Below are positions 16,041 to 24,779 of a stretch of DNA of 39,264 nucleotides, in pieces (the first letter of the stretch is position 1; the number at the start of each line of letters is the position of its first letter). The notes below the pieces were generated by a model. It was given only the letters and a program-made list of their open reading frames with translations. It searched no databases and had not been told where the DNA came from. The DNA comes from Pantoea latae (GTDB lineage Bacteria; Pseudomonadota; Gammaproteobacteria; Enterobacterales; Enterobacteriaceae), in contig NZ_MWUE01000005.1 in NCBI RefSeq assembly GCF_002077695.1, forward strand, positions 1 through 39,264. Direction: 5' to 3'. The position numbers and the translations under genes are program-made.

Positions 16041-17813
16041 ATGCAAAATATTCGTCCAAAAGCTGACGCTGTGATCGTCGGCCTGGGTTGGTGCGGCTCG
16101 TTGATTGCCGAAGAGCTGACCCGCGCCGGCCTGAACGTGGTTGCCATCGAACGCGGCCCCTGGTTTGAAACCGCGACCGATTTTCCACCCTCTATCGATA
16201 CTGACGAGCTGCGCTGGGATACCCGCCGCAGCATGCTGCTGCCGCCTGCGGTAGAAACCACCACCTTTCGTAATAACCGCAGCGAAACCGCGCTGCCGAC
16301 GCGCGAATGGAACCTGAATGAACTGGGCTACAACGTCGGTGGTTCCGGCACCCACTGGGCCGGGATGGCCTGGCGTTTTACGCCGTGGGATCTGCAACCC
16401 TACACCCAGACGGTTGAGCGCTACGGCAAAGAGAAGATCGCCAAAGGGCTGATCCTGCAGGACTGGGGCGTCACCTACGACGAGCTGGAGCCGTTTTACG
16501 ATCGATTCGAGAAGATCGCCGGCGTCTCCGGCAAAGCGGGCAGGCTTAACGGCGAAATCGTGCCTGACGGCAACCCGTTCGAAGGCAACCGCAGCAGCGA
16601 CTATCCGCTGCCGCCGCTGGAGAGCACGCGCCTGACCGATCTGTTCCGCGATGCAGCGAAATCGCTTGGCCAGCACCCCTTTATGGTGCCCGCCGGCCAG
16701 ACCTCGCGCGCCTACGTTAACCCGCTCGGCGTGCGCATGGGCCCATGCACCTACTGTGGCTACTGTCTCTACTACGGCTGCGGCAACTTCTCGAAATCCA
16801 GCCCGAACGCCTGCGTCATTCCGGCGCTGATGCAGCGCGAGAATTTCACCGTGCTGACCGATTCCGCGGTGGTGCGCGTCAATAAGGCGGAAGACGGCAA
16901 AACCGCCACCGGCGTCACCTATATCGATAAAAACAAGAAAGAGTGGGTGCAGCCGGCGGATATCGTCATTCTGTCCGCTTTCCAGATGCAAAACGTGCGT
17001 CTGCTGCTGCTGTCGAAAATCGGCCAGCCTTACAATCCGGAAACCAAAACCGGCACGGTGGGGCGCGCCTACAGCTTCCAGACCGTTTCTGGCGCCAGCC
17101 TGTTCTTCGAAAATGAATACCTGAACCAGTTTATCGGCGCAGGCGCGCTGTCGCAGCAGGTGGATGACTGGAACGGCGATAACTTCGACCACAGCGATAA
17201 GGACTTTATTGGCGGCGCGGGCATTCTGGTGGTCGCGCGCGGCGCGCGTCCCATCGGCAACGCCGACGCGCTGCCGCCTGGCACGCCGCGCTGGGGCAAA
17301 GCGTGGAAAAAGGCCTATACCCACGCCTTCCAGAACGCGACCTTTATCTTCGGCCAGGGCACCAGCTTCTCTCACGAAGATTACTACCTCGATCTCGACC
17401 CGGAATATAAAGACGGCAACGGCAACCCGCTGCTGCGCGTCACCTTCGACTACAACGACAACGACCGCCGCTCGGCGAAGTTTATCGAAGAGAAGAGCGT
17501 TGAGATCGGCAAGGCGATGGGCGCGAAAACCGTCATCGGCACCAATTCGGCGGCGGGCAAATATTCGCCCTACAACTTCGCCAGCGATCACACCATCGGC
17601 GGCGCGGTGATGGGCACCGATCCGAAAACCAGCGTGCTTAACCGTTATCAGCAGAGCTGGGATATGCACAACCTGTTTGTGCTGGGCGCCTCCTCGTTCC
17701 CGAACAACGCGGGCTACAACCCAACCGGCACCATCGGCGCGCTCAGCCTCTGGACGGCGAAGGCGATTGTCGATCGCTACCTGAAAAATCCCGGCCCACT
17801 GGTGAAGGTGTGA
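16041..17813 (+). CDS. GMC-family dehydrogenase flavoprotein (large subunit, gluconate/2-ketogluconate type)
   Basis: Catalytic FAD subunit (590 residues) of a periplasmic dehydrogenase that oxidises a sugar or sugar acid and feeds electrons to the respiratory chain through the cytochrome encoded next. FAD motif VGLGWCGS (13-20). Cysteines 236, 239, 242 and 247 (MGPCTYCGYCLYYGC) match the cysteine-rich segment that binds a 3Fe-4S cluster in FAD-glucose dehydrogenases of this class. The C-terminal FPNNAGYNPTGTIGALSLWTA is the conserved end of gluconate-type large subunits. There is no signal peptide, so it relies on the Tat signal of the small subunit. Gluconate (to 2-ketogluconate) or 2-ketogluconate (to 2,5-diketogluconate) are likely substrates; sequence alone does not decide. 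Confidence 0.9.
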   Translation: MQNIRPKADAVIVGLGWCGSLIAEELTRAGLNVVAIERGPWFETATDFPPSIDTDELRWDTRRSMLLPPAVETTTFRNNRSETALPTREWNLNELGYNVGGSGTHWAGMAWRFTPWDLQPYTQTVERYGKEKIAKGLILQDWGVTYDELEPFYDRFEKIAGVSGKAGRLNGEIVPDGNPFEGNRSSDYPLPPLESTRLTDLFRDAAKSLGQHPFMVPAGQTSRAYVNPLGVRMGPCTYCGYCLYYGCGNFSKSSPNACVIPALMQRENFTVLTDSAVVRVNKAEDGKTATGVTYIDKNKKEWVQPADIVILSAFQMQNVRLLLLSKIGQPYNPETKTGTVGRAYSFQTVSGASLFFENEYLNQFIGAGALSQQVDDWNGDNFDHSDKDFIGGAGILVVARGARPIGNADALPPGTPRWGKAWKKAYTHAFQNATFIFGQGTSFSHEDYYLDLDPEYKDGNGNPLLRVTFDYNDNDRRSAKFIEEKSVEIGKAMGAKTVIGTNSAAGKYSPYNFASDHTIGGAVMGTDPKTSVLNRYQQSWDMHNLFVLGASSFPNNAGYNPTGTIGALSLWTAKAIVDRYLKNPGPLVKV

Positions 17814-17814
17814 T

Positions 17815-19125
17815 ATGAAAAAAACAACCCTTGCAGGCGGCGCGGCGGTGATCGCAGGCATTATCGCCGCGGGCCTGCTGTGGCAAAACGGCGATGCCTC
17901 GGCCGATGATGTGGCGAACAACCAGACGCTGACCAGTCAGCCGCCTGCGGCAAGCGATGCCGCTGCGGTGGCGCGCGGCCGTTACGTGGCGATCGCCGGC
18001 GACTGCGTGGCGTGCCATACCGCGCCAGGCAGCAAAGACGCCTTTGCGGGCGGCTACTCTATCAGCACGCCCTTCGGCGGTATCTTCGCCAGCAACATTA
18101 CGCCGGATAAAGAGACGGGCATCGGCAGCTGGACCGAGCGTGACTTTTACCGCGCGGTGCGGCACGGCAAAGGCAAAGAGGGCGAGCATCTCTACCCGGC
18201 GATGCCCTACAACGCCTACGTGAAGGTCAGCGACCAGGATATGCACGATCTCTGGATGTATATGCGCTCGGTGAAGCCGGTGCGCTACAAGGTGCCGGAG
18301 ACCAATCTGGGCTTCCCCTATAATATCCGCCTGGCGATGATGGGCTGGAACCTACTGTTCTTCCGCAACAGCGGCTTTGAAACCGATCCGGGCAAATCTG
18401 CGGAGTTTAATCGCGGCGCCTATCTGGTGGAGGGGCTGGAGCACTGCGGCGCCTGCCATACGCCGAAAAACCTGCTCGGTGGCGACACCGGCGACTATCT
18501 GCAGGGCAGTAACCTCAGCGAGTGGCACGCGCCGGATTTGACGTCAAACCGCACTGTCGGCATCGGCAGCTGGAGTAAAGAGCAGATTGTGGACTACCTG
18601 AAGCTGGGCAGTAACCACGTCGCGGTGGCGTCCGGCCCGATGGCGGAAGCGGTCACCAACTCGACGCAGCACCTCAGCGACGCCGATCTGCGCGCCATCG
18701 CCACTTATCTGAAGGCGCAGCCCGCCTCTGCAACGCCGCCGCCGTCGCCGCCGCCGCGCGACAGCGCGCAGATGAAAACGGGCGAGAACGTCTACAGCGC
18801 CAACTGCAGCGCCTGTCATAACAGCGACGGCAAAGGGATCCCGAACCTGGCCGCCAGCCTGGCGAACAATCCTGGGCTGCTGGCGGACGACGCCTCCTCC
18901 ATCATCACCACGGTGCTGCAGGGCGGACGCGGCGCGGTCACCCAGGGCAACCCCACCAGCGGCGCCATGCCGAGCTTCGCCTGGAAGCTGACGGACGACC
19001 AGGTTGCGGCGGTCTCGACCTATATCCGCAACAGCTGGGGCAACGCCGCGACGCCGGTGAAGGCCGATGAAGTGGCGGGCAAGCGCAGGCTGCTGCAGCT
19101 GCCGGACCAGATGGCGGCACACTAA
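17815..19125 (+). CDS. Tri-haem cytochrome c subunit of the gluconate-type dehydrogenase
   Basis: Membrane-anchored periplasmic cytochrome (436 residues) that takes electrons from the flavoprotein to ubiquinone. Three haem c sites are visible: CVACH (64-68), CGACH (211-215) and CSACH (331-335). An N-terminal hydrophobic stretch (residues about 5-23) is a Sec signal or anchor. A proline-rich linker (about 302-315, TPPPSPPPR) precedes the third haem domain. The start is one base after the large-subunit stop and so is translationally coupled. The operon ends at a strong terminator 8 bases after the stop. Confidence 0.92.
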   Translation: MKKTTLAGGAAVIAGIIAAGLLWQNGDASADDVANNQTLTSQPPAASDAAAVARGRYVAIAGDCVACHTAPGSKDAFAGGYSISTPFGGIFASNITPDKETGIGSWTERDFYRAVRHGKGKEGEHLYPAMPYNAYVKVSDQDMHDLWMYMRSVKPVRYKVPETNLGFPYNIRLAMMGWNLLFFRNSGFETDPGKSAEFNRGAYLVEGLEHCGACHTPKNLLGGDTGDYLQGSNLSEWHAPDLTSNRTVGIGSWSKEQIVDYLKLGSNHVAVASGPMAEAVTNSTQHLSDADLRAIATYLKAQPASATPPPSPPPRDSAQMKTGENVYSANCSACHNSDGKGIPNLAASLANNPGLLADDASSIITTVLQGGRGAVTQGNPTSGAMPSFAWKLTDDQVAAVSTYIRNSWGNAATPVKADEVAGKRRLLQLPDQMAAH

Positions 19126-19132
19126 ACAAAGG

Positions 19133-19154
19133 GGCGGCGCGAGCCGCCTTTTTT
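19133..19154 (+). terminator. Terminator of the dehydrogenase operon
   Basis: GGCGGC-GCGA-GCCGCC followed by T6. Confidence 0.9.
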
Positions 19155-19232
19155 ACACCCCGTGCGCCTGCCGCGCAGCTTCCCGCGCCAGGCTCTAAGC
19201 TGTGTAGGTCACTTCATCAGAGAGGAACGGAT

Positions 19233-19895
19233 ATGGCAGGCAAAGCATTAGTGATCGGCGCATCGCGCGGCATTGGTCTGGCGGTGGTTAAGGCGCTGGC
19301 GGCAAAGGGCTGGCAGGTCACTGCAACCTACCGCAGCAGCGCGCCGCAGGCCGACGCCCGGTGGTACGCGCTGGATATGACTCACCAGGATGAGGTGCGG
19401 CAGCTGGCGGCGCAGCTTAAGGATGACACTTTCGATATCATTCTGATCAACGCCGGTGTTTCAGGGCCGTCGCACCAGAATCTGCTGCAGAGCAGCGATG
19501 ACGAGCTGGCGCAGCTGTTCTTGACCAACACCATCGCGCCGGTGCGCAGCGCGGAGACCCTGCTGCCGCTGCTGGCGAAGCAGAACGGGGTGATCGGCTT
19601 CACCACCTCGATTCTCGGCAGCCTGAATGAAAACGATACGGCGGCGCTGCCGATCTACTCCGCCAGTAAATCGGCGCTCAATATGCTCAGCCGCGCGCTG
19701 CTGCCGCAGATTAACCAGCATCAGGCGACGCTGCTGTCGCTGCATCCCGGCTGGGTGAAAACCGATATGGGCGGCGAATCGGCGCCGGTCACGGTGGAGC
19801 AGAGCGGCGAAGGGCTGGTGCAGCAGCTAGAGGCGTATCGCGGACGCGGCGGCCATCACTATGTGGACTACGCCGGGCAGCTGTTGCAGTGGTGA
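19233..19895 (+). CDS. Short-chain dehydrogenase/reductase (SDR)
   Basis: NAD(P)-dependent cytoplasmic oxidoreductase of 220 residues, substrate unknown. The classical SDR elements are present: TGxxxGxG-type cofactor loop GASRGIG (8-14), NAG at about 74-76, the catalytic YSASK near 147, and PGWVKTDMGG after it. It is at the short end for classical SDRs, in the C-factor/YciK-like size group. AGAGAGGAACGG precedes the ATG. It is a single gene bounded by terminators on both sides, so a functional link to the neighbouring dehydrogenase operon is not shown. Confidence 0.88.
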   Translation: MAGKALVIGASRGIGLAVVKALAAKGWQVTATYRSSAPQADARWYALDMTHQDEVRQLAAQLKDDTFDIILINAGVSGPSHQNLLQSSDDELAQLFLTNTIAPVRSAETLLPLLAKQNGVIGFTTSILGSLNENDTAALPIYSASKSALNMLSRALLPQINQHQATLLSLHPGWVKTDMGGESAPVTVEQSGEGLVQQLEAYRGRGGHHYVDYAGQLLQW

Positions 19896-19900
19896 ATCAG

Positions 19901-19920
19901 GGCGCGCCAGCGCCTTTTTT
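19901..19920 (+). terminator. Terminator of the SDR gene
   Basis: GGCGC-GCCA-GCGCC followed by T6, five bases after the stop. Confidence 0.85.
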
Positions 19921-19947
19921 GCATCTGTAGCGGCGAAACACTACACT
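19919..19947 (+). promoter_or_regulatory. Candidate queH promoter
   Basis: TTGCAT (19919-19924), 17 bases, TACACT (19942-19947), with the start about 20 bases before the ribosome site. Confidence 0.4.
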
Positions 19948-19974
19948 CGCGGCAGAGTCTGACAAGGAGTAATT

Positions 19975-20634
19975 ATGTCTCAATCCGTTCAGCGTAAGCC
20001 GCTGCCGCTGCCAGGCGGTCACAATAAAGTGCTGTTGCACTCCTGCTGCGCGCCCTGTTCCGGCGAAGTGATGGAAGCGATGCTGGCCTCCGGCATCGAC
20101 TACACCATCTTCTTCTACAATCCCAATATCCATCCGCTGAAAGAGTATGAGCTGCGCAAAGAGGAGAATATCCGCTTTGCCGAGCAGTTCGGCGTGCCGT
20201 TCGTCGATGCGGACTACGATCGCGACAACTGGTTTGCGCGCGCAAAAGGGATGGAGTGGGAGCCGGAGCGCGGCGAACGCTGCACCATGTGCTTCGATAT
20301 GCGTTTCGAGCGCACCGCGCTCTACGCCCATGAGCACGGCTTTCCGGTGATCACCAGCTCGCTGGGCATCTCGCGCTGGAAAAACATGCAGCAAATCAAC
20401 GACTGCGGCGTGCGTGCCGCCGCGCGCTATCCCGATATGCTCTACTGGGAATTTAACTGGCGTAAAGGCGGCGGTTCAGCGCGCATGATTGAAATCAGCA
20501 AGCGCGAGCGTTTTTATCAGCAGGAATATTGCGGCTGCGTTTATTCGCTGCGCGACAGCAATCGTCATCGCGTGGCCAGCGGGCGCGAACGAATTAAAAT
20601 CGGCGTGCAGTATTATACGCCGGATGAAGAGTAG
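19975..20634 (+). CDS. queH: Epoxyqueuosine reductase QueH
   Basis: Catalyses the last step of queuosine synthesis, reducing epoxyqueuosine to queuosine at position 34 of GUN-anticodon tRNAs. The 219-residue protein is of the former DUF208 family. Conserved cysteines are in HSCCAPCS (Cys24, 25, 28), RCTMCFDMR (Cys103, 106) and YCGCVYS (Cys186, 188), ligands for the iron centres and a redox disulfide. QueH is an unrelated replacement for the cobalamin-dependent QueG used by E. coli. AAGGAG precedes the ATG; it is a single gene with its own terminator. Confidence 0.93.
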   Translation: MSQSVQRKPLPLPGGHNKVLLHSCCAPCSGEVMEAMLASGIDYTIFFYNPNIHPLKEYELRKEENIRFAEQFGVPFVDADYDRDNWFARAKGMEWEPERGERCTMCFDMRFERTALYAHEHGFPVITSSLGISRWKNMQQINDCGVRAAARYPDMLYWEFNWRKGGGSARMIEISKRERFYQQEYCGCVYSLRDSNRHRVASGRERIKIGVQYYTPDEE

Positions 20635-20637
20635 CGA

Positions 20638-20666
20638 AATAAAGGGCGAAGCAATCGCCCTTTATT
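20638..20666. terminator. Bidirectional terminator between queH and the AraC-type gene
   Basis: Perfect 12-bp stem AATAAAGGGCGA / TCGCCCTTTATT with a 5-base loop; A/T tracts on both sides. Confidence 0.85.
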
Positions 20667-20686
20667 ATTGACGGCAAAAGAAAAAA

Positions 20687-21178
20687 TCAGCGCAGCTCAT
20701 TACAGGCCTCAGCGGCGTCGAGATGGCGAATATCCAGACGCGCCGCCGTAAAACGTTTGGTATCGCGGGCGACGGGCTGCGCCTGACGACAGAGTTCGCA
20801 GGGATTAATATTGCCTTCCAGCTGTGCCTGGATATGCGGATCCAGCTGTCGCTTACGACAGACGTACGGCGTACAGCCCATCACCTGCTTAAAGGATCGC
20901 GTAAAAGATTGCTGGCTTTCAAAATGGTATTTCACCGCCAGCGTAATAATCGGCGTCGAACTGCTTTTCAGGGCGTGAACGCAGGCGGCCAGCTTGCGTT
21001 TACGGATATAGCGCGCCAGGGTTTCGTTACGGCAGCGCGCAAACAGCTTCTGTAAATACCATTTTGAATAACCCGATTTTTCAGCGATATCATCGATGCT
21101 CAAACGCTGATCGAGATGGCTATTGATCCACTCGGTAATGCTATCAATCACTTCTTCGTTATATTTTTTCTCACCCAT
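20687..21178 (-). CDS. Small AraC/XylS-family regulator with a CxxC C-terminal extension
   Basis: Single-domain DNA-binding regulator of the SoxS/MarA/TetD class (163 residues from ATG 21178, preceded by GAGGTGGG). The two helix-turn-helices are SIDDIAEKSGYSKWYLQKLF (27-46) and ITLAVKYHFESQQSFTRSFK (78-97), ending at the family motif MGCTPYVCRKR. SoxS-like proteins usually stop near residue 110-130; this one has about 50 more residues including a CELC pair (Cys127, Cys130) that could bind metal or form a disulfide. It is divergent from the exported hydrolase gene. Targets are unknown; MarA-like stress control is possible. Confidence 0.85.
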   Translation of the reverse strand: MGEKKYNEEVIDSITEWINSHLDQRLSIDDIAEKSGYSKWYLQKLFARCRNETLARYIRKRKLAACVHALKSSSTPIITLAVKYHFESQQSFTRSFKQVMGCTPYVCRKRQLDPHIQAQLEGNINPCELCRQAQPVARDTKRFTAARLDIRHLDAAEACNELR

Positions 21179-21592
21179 AACCCACCTCATCAAACAGTTG
21201 CGCATAGTGTAGAGAAGTTAATCTTTCGCTATACGCGGCTTCAGTAAAGAAATATCAGAAAATGCATGTTTATTTTTTTGCAAGAGGAGCGAAATAGGGT
21301 TTTTTTATCAAAAAAAGAGGTGTGTTGTTTTTAAGTTGTGAAAATTAAATAAAAGCCCTAAATAAAGGTTAATGGCTTGCCACGCTCAGACGGGAATATT
21401 TAGAATTTTTGCAAGGTTCAGAGGGAAAATTGACCGGCGCGGCTTTCTGCCCCACAGCCGGATAACAGGAAAAATGACACGAACCCTCTACGCTTCCTGA
21501 AGGAAAATCATCAACATGACACAGCGCAACAATACGACTGACTGCCGCGCGTGTCACACTGCCGCACTTTTGTTCAATATGGAGATCACTGC
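21179..21592. other. Spacer between AraC-type regulator and exported hydrolase
   Basis: A 414-base, AT-rich region with no credible ORF. A minus-strand -10 TACACT (21206-21211) could serve the regulator, whose leader would then be about 25 bases. T7-ATC-A7 at 21300-21316 is a short self-complementary A/T tract likely to bend DNA. TGACAC or its complement recurs at 21475, 21517 and 21551, and TTCCT-GA-AGGAA at 21494-21505 is a small palindrome. Confidence 0.5.
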
Positions 21593-22615
21593 ATGCGCCC
21601 GACCTCTGGCCTGAAAAAACCGCTTGCCGCTTTGCTCGCCTCGATAACCCTGCTGAGCGCCGCGCCCGCTCTGGCCGCCGGCACCTATGGCGAACAGCTG
21701 GAAGGGTTTCAGTATCCTTTTCCGCTGCAGCGCTTCAGTTTTACCTCGCAGCAGCAGCCGCTCAGCATGGGATATATGGATGTCAGGCCGACCCGCAACG
21801 CCAACGGCCAGACCGTGGTGCTGCTGCACGGCAAAAACTTTTGCGGCGCCACCTGGGAAGAGAGCATTCGCGCGCTGAGCCAGGCGGGCTACCGCGTGGT
21901 CGCGCCGGACCAGATCGGCTTTTGCAGCGCCAGCAAGCCGGCGAACTACCAGTACAGCTTCCAGCAGCTGGCGGACAACACTCATCAGCTGCTGGCGCAT
22001 CTCGGCGTGCAGACAGCGGTGATCGTCGGCCACTCCACCGGCGGCATGCTCGCCACGCGCTATGCGCTGATGTATCCGGGCGAGACGCAGCAGCTGGTAC
22101 TGGTAAACCCCATCGGGCTGGAGGACTGGAAAGCCAAAGGCGCGCCCTGGCGCAGCGTCGATCAGTGGTATCAGCGCGAGCTGAAACTGGACGCGGCGGG
22201 CATCAAAAAGTATGAGCAGCACACCTATTACAGCGGCCAGTGGAAGCCGGAGTATGACAAATGGGTCGATATGCTGGCGGGCCTCAACGCCGGTCCGGGG
22301 CATAAGAGGGTGGCGTGGAACTCGGCGCTGATCTACGACATGATCTTCACCCAGCCGGTGTTTTACGAGTTCGGCGAGCTAAAGGTGCCGACCACCTTGA
22401 TGATCGGCACGGCGGACACCACCGCCATCGGCAGCGATATCGCCTCGCCTGAAGTGAAGGCGACGCTGGGTCACTACGACGTGCTGGGCAAAGAGGCGGC
22501 GCGGCGCATTCCCGGCGCGCGGCTGATTGAATTCCCCGGCATGGGCCATGCGCCGCAGATGGAGGCGCCGGCGCAATTCAACCAGGCGCTGATTGCGGCG
22601 CTCGCGCAGCGCTAA
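21593..22615 (+). CDS. Exported alpha/beta hydrolase
   Basis: Predicted periplasmic alpha/beta-fold esterase or lipase-like hydrolase, 340 residues. The ATG at 21593, with GGAG eight bases before it, gives a Sec signal peptide (MRPTSGLKKPLAALLASITLLSAAPALA, cleavage near 28); the frame could also start at a GTG at 21551 but this would bury the signal. The oxyanion region is LLHGKNFCG (77-85), nucleophile elbow GHSTGG (146-151, Ser148), acid Asp275 in IGTADTTA and His319 in GMGHAPQ. Cys84 and Cys111 could form a disulfide, fitting export. The stop overlaps that of the converging GGDEF gene by 4 bases. Confidence 0.88.
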   Translation: MRPTSGLKKPLAALLASITLLSAAPALAAGTYGEQLEGFQYPFPLQRFSFTSQQQPLSMGYMDVRPTRNANGQTVVLLHGKNFCGATWEESIRALSQAGYRVVAPDQIGFCSASKPANYQYSFQQLADNTHQLLAHLGVQTAVIVGHSTGGMLATRYALMYPGETQQLVLVNPIGLEDWKAKGAPWRSVDQWYQRELKLDAAGIKKYEQHTYYSGQWKPEYDKWVDMLAGLNAGPGHKRVAWNSALIYDMIFTQPVFYEFGELKVPTTLMIGTADTTAIGSDIASPEVKATLGHYDVLGKEAARRIPGARLIEFPGMGHAPQMEAPAQFNQALIAALAQR

Positions 22616-23583
22616 GCGAGCGCGTTCCTGCGCTTTTTGGCGGCGTACATGCGTGCGTCGCTCTCTTCCAGCATCTGCTCCAGACTCCTCGAATGGGCGG
22701 CGTCGAACTCGACCACGCCGGAGGAGAAGCGCAGCGCGTAGCGGCGGTTGAGGCTGCGGCTCTGCTGCTGCAAATGACGTTCAAAGTCAGCCAGCAGCGC
22801 ATCCGCTTCCGGCTGGCGCAGGCCGTTGAACAGCACCACGAATTCATCGCCGCCCAGGCGTGCAAAGAGATCGTGATGGCGAAAGCAGACTTTCATCGCG
22901 TCGGCGAAGTCCATCAGTGCGCGGTCGCCTTCGCGGTGGCCGAGGGTGTCATTGATCTGCTTGAACTTATCGAGATCGAGAAAGGTCAGGCTAGCCGGAC
23001 GCTGCTTCAGCAGACAGTCGTTCAGCACTAGCTGGCCCAGGGTCATAAAGCCGCGGCGGTTGGTGATTTGCGTCAGCTCGTCGCAGGTCGCGCTCTGAAA
23101 CGCCGCCAGCTCCGCTTCGGCCATCGCCGCCAGGTCGCGCAGCGTGGCGCGGTCGTCGGCGCTGAAATCGCGCGGCTCGCTGCCGAGAATGCAGAGCGTA
23201 CCGACGTTAACACCGGCTGGCCCGCGCAGCGGGCAGCCAGCGTAGAAGCGAATATGGGGTTCGCCGGTCACCAGCGGGTTATTGTGAAACCGGTCGTCGC
23301 ACAGGGTGTTTTCCACCACCATCACGTCGTCCTGCAGGATGGCATGGCCGCAAAACGAGATGTCGCGCGGCGTAGTCTGCGCCTCAAAGGGGCCGGAAAC
23401 GGATTTGAACCACTGCTGGCTGGCTTCGACCAGGCTGACCAGCGCAATCGGGGTGTTGAACAGGCGGCGCGCCAGCCGGGTCAGGCGATCAAAGCGCTCT
23501 TCCGGCGGCGTATTGAGGATCTTCATGTCGTGCAGCTGGCCAAGGCGTTGCGCCTCGTTAGCCGGATGTGGAGGTGCTCTCAT
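22612..23583 (-). CDS. Diguanylate cyclase with GAF sensor domain
   Basis: Cytoplasmic enzyme of 323 residues that makes c-di-GMP from GTP. The chosen ATG at 23583 gives a GAF domain (about 30-155) followed by a GGDEF domain (about 165-323). The active site is intact (LGGDEFV, GGDEF at 244-248) and the product-inhibition I-site RHHD (235-238) stands exactly five residues before it, so the enzyme should be active and feedback controlled. FLDLDKFKQINDTLGHREGD is the metal/GTP segment. There is no membrane segment. It lies downstream of hemB on the same strand but behind the hemB terminator. The GAF ligand is unknown. Confidence 0.93.
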   Translation of the reverse strand: MRAPPHPANEAQRLGQLHDMKILNTPPEERFDRLTRLARRLFNTPIALVSLVEASQQWFKSVSGPFEAQTTPRDISFCGHAILQDDVMVVENTLCDDRFHNNPLVTGEPHIRFYAGCPLRGPAGVNVGTLCILGSEPRDFSADDRATLRDLAAMAEAELAAFQSATCDELTQITNRRGFMTLGQLVLNDCLLKQRPASLTFLDLDKFKQINDTLGHREGDRALMDFADAMKVCFRHHDLFARLGGDEFVVLFNGLRQPEADALLADFERHLQQQSRSLNRRYALRFSSGVVEFDAAHSRSLEQMLEESDARMYAAKKRRNALA

Positions 23584-23639
23584 CGCGGTACTCTTGTTGT
23601 GGGTTAGACAGGTGAAGCGAAGCGGGTACGGCCGCAAGA

Positions 23640-23677
23640 AATAAAAGGCATCCTGCCGTCGTTGCGAAGGCAGGATG
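23640..23677 (-). terminator. hemB terminator
   Basis: CATCCTGCC / GGCAGGATG 9-bp stem with an 11-base loop; on the minus strand it is followed by CCTTTTATTTCTT. Confidence 0.8.
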
Positions 23678-23687
23678 GGGGAGACGA

Positions 23688-24665
23688 TCAGAGCACTTTC
23701 TGTTCGGCGAGATCAAGGGCGAAATAGCTAAAAATCAGATCGGCGCCGGCGCGCTTGATGGCGCCCAGGCTTTCCAGCACCACGTTACGTTCGTCGATGG
23801 CGCCCGCCTGCGCGGCGAATTTGATCATCGCGTACTCGCCGCTGACCTGGTACGCCGCCAGCGGCAGCTCGGTGCGGTCGCGGATTTCGCGCAGCACGTC
23901 GAGGTAGGCGCCTGCCGGTTTCACCATCAGCGAATCCGCGCCTTCGGCCGCGTCGATCAGCGACTCGCGAATCGCTTCGCGGCGGTTCATCGGGTTCATC
24001 TGATAGGTTTTGCGATCGCCTTTCAGCGCGGTGCCCGCCGCTTCGCGGAAGGGGCCGTAGAACGACGAGGCGAACTTGGTGGAGTAGGACATAATGGCGG
24101 TCTGGGTGAAGCCCGCCGCGTCCAGCGCCTGACGGATCGCCTTAACCTGGCCATCCATCGCCGCCGACGGCGCGATAAAGTCCGCGCCCGCTGCCGCCGC
24201 CACCACCGCCTGTTTGCCGAGATTGATCAGGGTCGCGTCGTTGTCGACGCCGTGATCGCACAGCACGCCGCAGTGGCCGTGGCTGGTGTATTCGCAGAAG
24301 CAGGTGTCGGACATGACGATCATTTCCGGCACGGTCTCTTTGCAGATGCGCGACATGCGCGCCACCAGGCCGTTTTCATTCCAGGCATCGCTGCCGGTGG
24401 CGTCGGTGTGGTGCGAGATGCCGAAGGTCATGACCGAGCGAATGCCCGCTTTAGCGATACGCTCAATTTCATAGGCGAGACGCTTTTCCGGAATGCGCAT
24501 CACGCCCGGCATCGCTTCAATCGCTTTGTAATCGTCAACGCCTTCCTCAACGAAAATCGGCAGCGCCAGATCGTTCAGGCTGAGGGAGGTTTCCTGGAAG
24601 AGTTCGCGCATCGCGGGGCTGGCACGCAGCCTTCTCGGGCGCTGGATCAGAGAAAAGTCAGACAT
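23688..24665 (-). CDS. hemB: Delta-aminolevulinic acid dehydratase (porphobilinogen synthase)
   Basis: Condenses two 5-aminolevulinate molecules to porphobilinogen in haem, sirohaem and cobalamin synthesis. The product (325 residues from ATG 24665; an ATG two codons earlier at 24671 is equally in frame) is very close to E. coli HemB over its whole length. Numbering from the upstream ATG, zinc-type cysteines are Cys124, Cys126 and Cys134 ([18 protein letters not shown]), and the Schiff-base lysines are Lys199 ([15 protein letters not shown]) and Lys251 ([10 protein letters not shown]). I prefer 24665 because AAGA is spaced six bases from it. It is a single gene with its own terminator. Confidence 0.97.
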   Translation of the reverse strand: MSDFSLIQRPRRLRASPAMRELFQETSLSLNDLALPIFVEEGVDDYKAIEAMPGVMRIPEKRLAYEIERIAKAGIRSVMTFGISHHTDATGSDAWNENGLVARMSRICKETVPEMIVMSDTCFCEYTSHGHCGVLCDHGVDNDATLINLGKQAVVAAAAGADFIAPSAAMDGQVKAIRQALDAAGFTQTAIMSYSTKFASSFYGPFREAAGTALKGDRKTYQMNPMNRREAIRESLIDAAEGADSLMVKPAGAYLDVLREIRDRTELPLAAYQVSGEYAMIKFAAQAGAIDERNVVLESLGAIKRAGADLIFSYFALDLAEQKVL

Positions 24666-24743
24666 ATTCATTCTTACGCAGGTGAAAAAAGTAGCGATAG
24701 TCTACTCCTTTTTGCGCGCGAGAATGAAGATTGTGTGCGGCGT

Positions 24744-24769
24744 AAAAAAAAGCCCGCCGAGTGGCGGGC
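24744..24769 (-). terminator. proP terminator
   Basis: On the minus strand GCCCGCC-ACTC-GGCGGGC followed by T8, directly after the proP stop. Confidence 0.92.
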
Positions 24770-24779
24770 CTTAACGCGA

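Noticed and set aside
15927..17921. 664-codon open frame antisense to the GMC large subunit
   Set aside because: Shadow of high third-position GC on the coding strand; the sense gene has all expected motifs.
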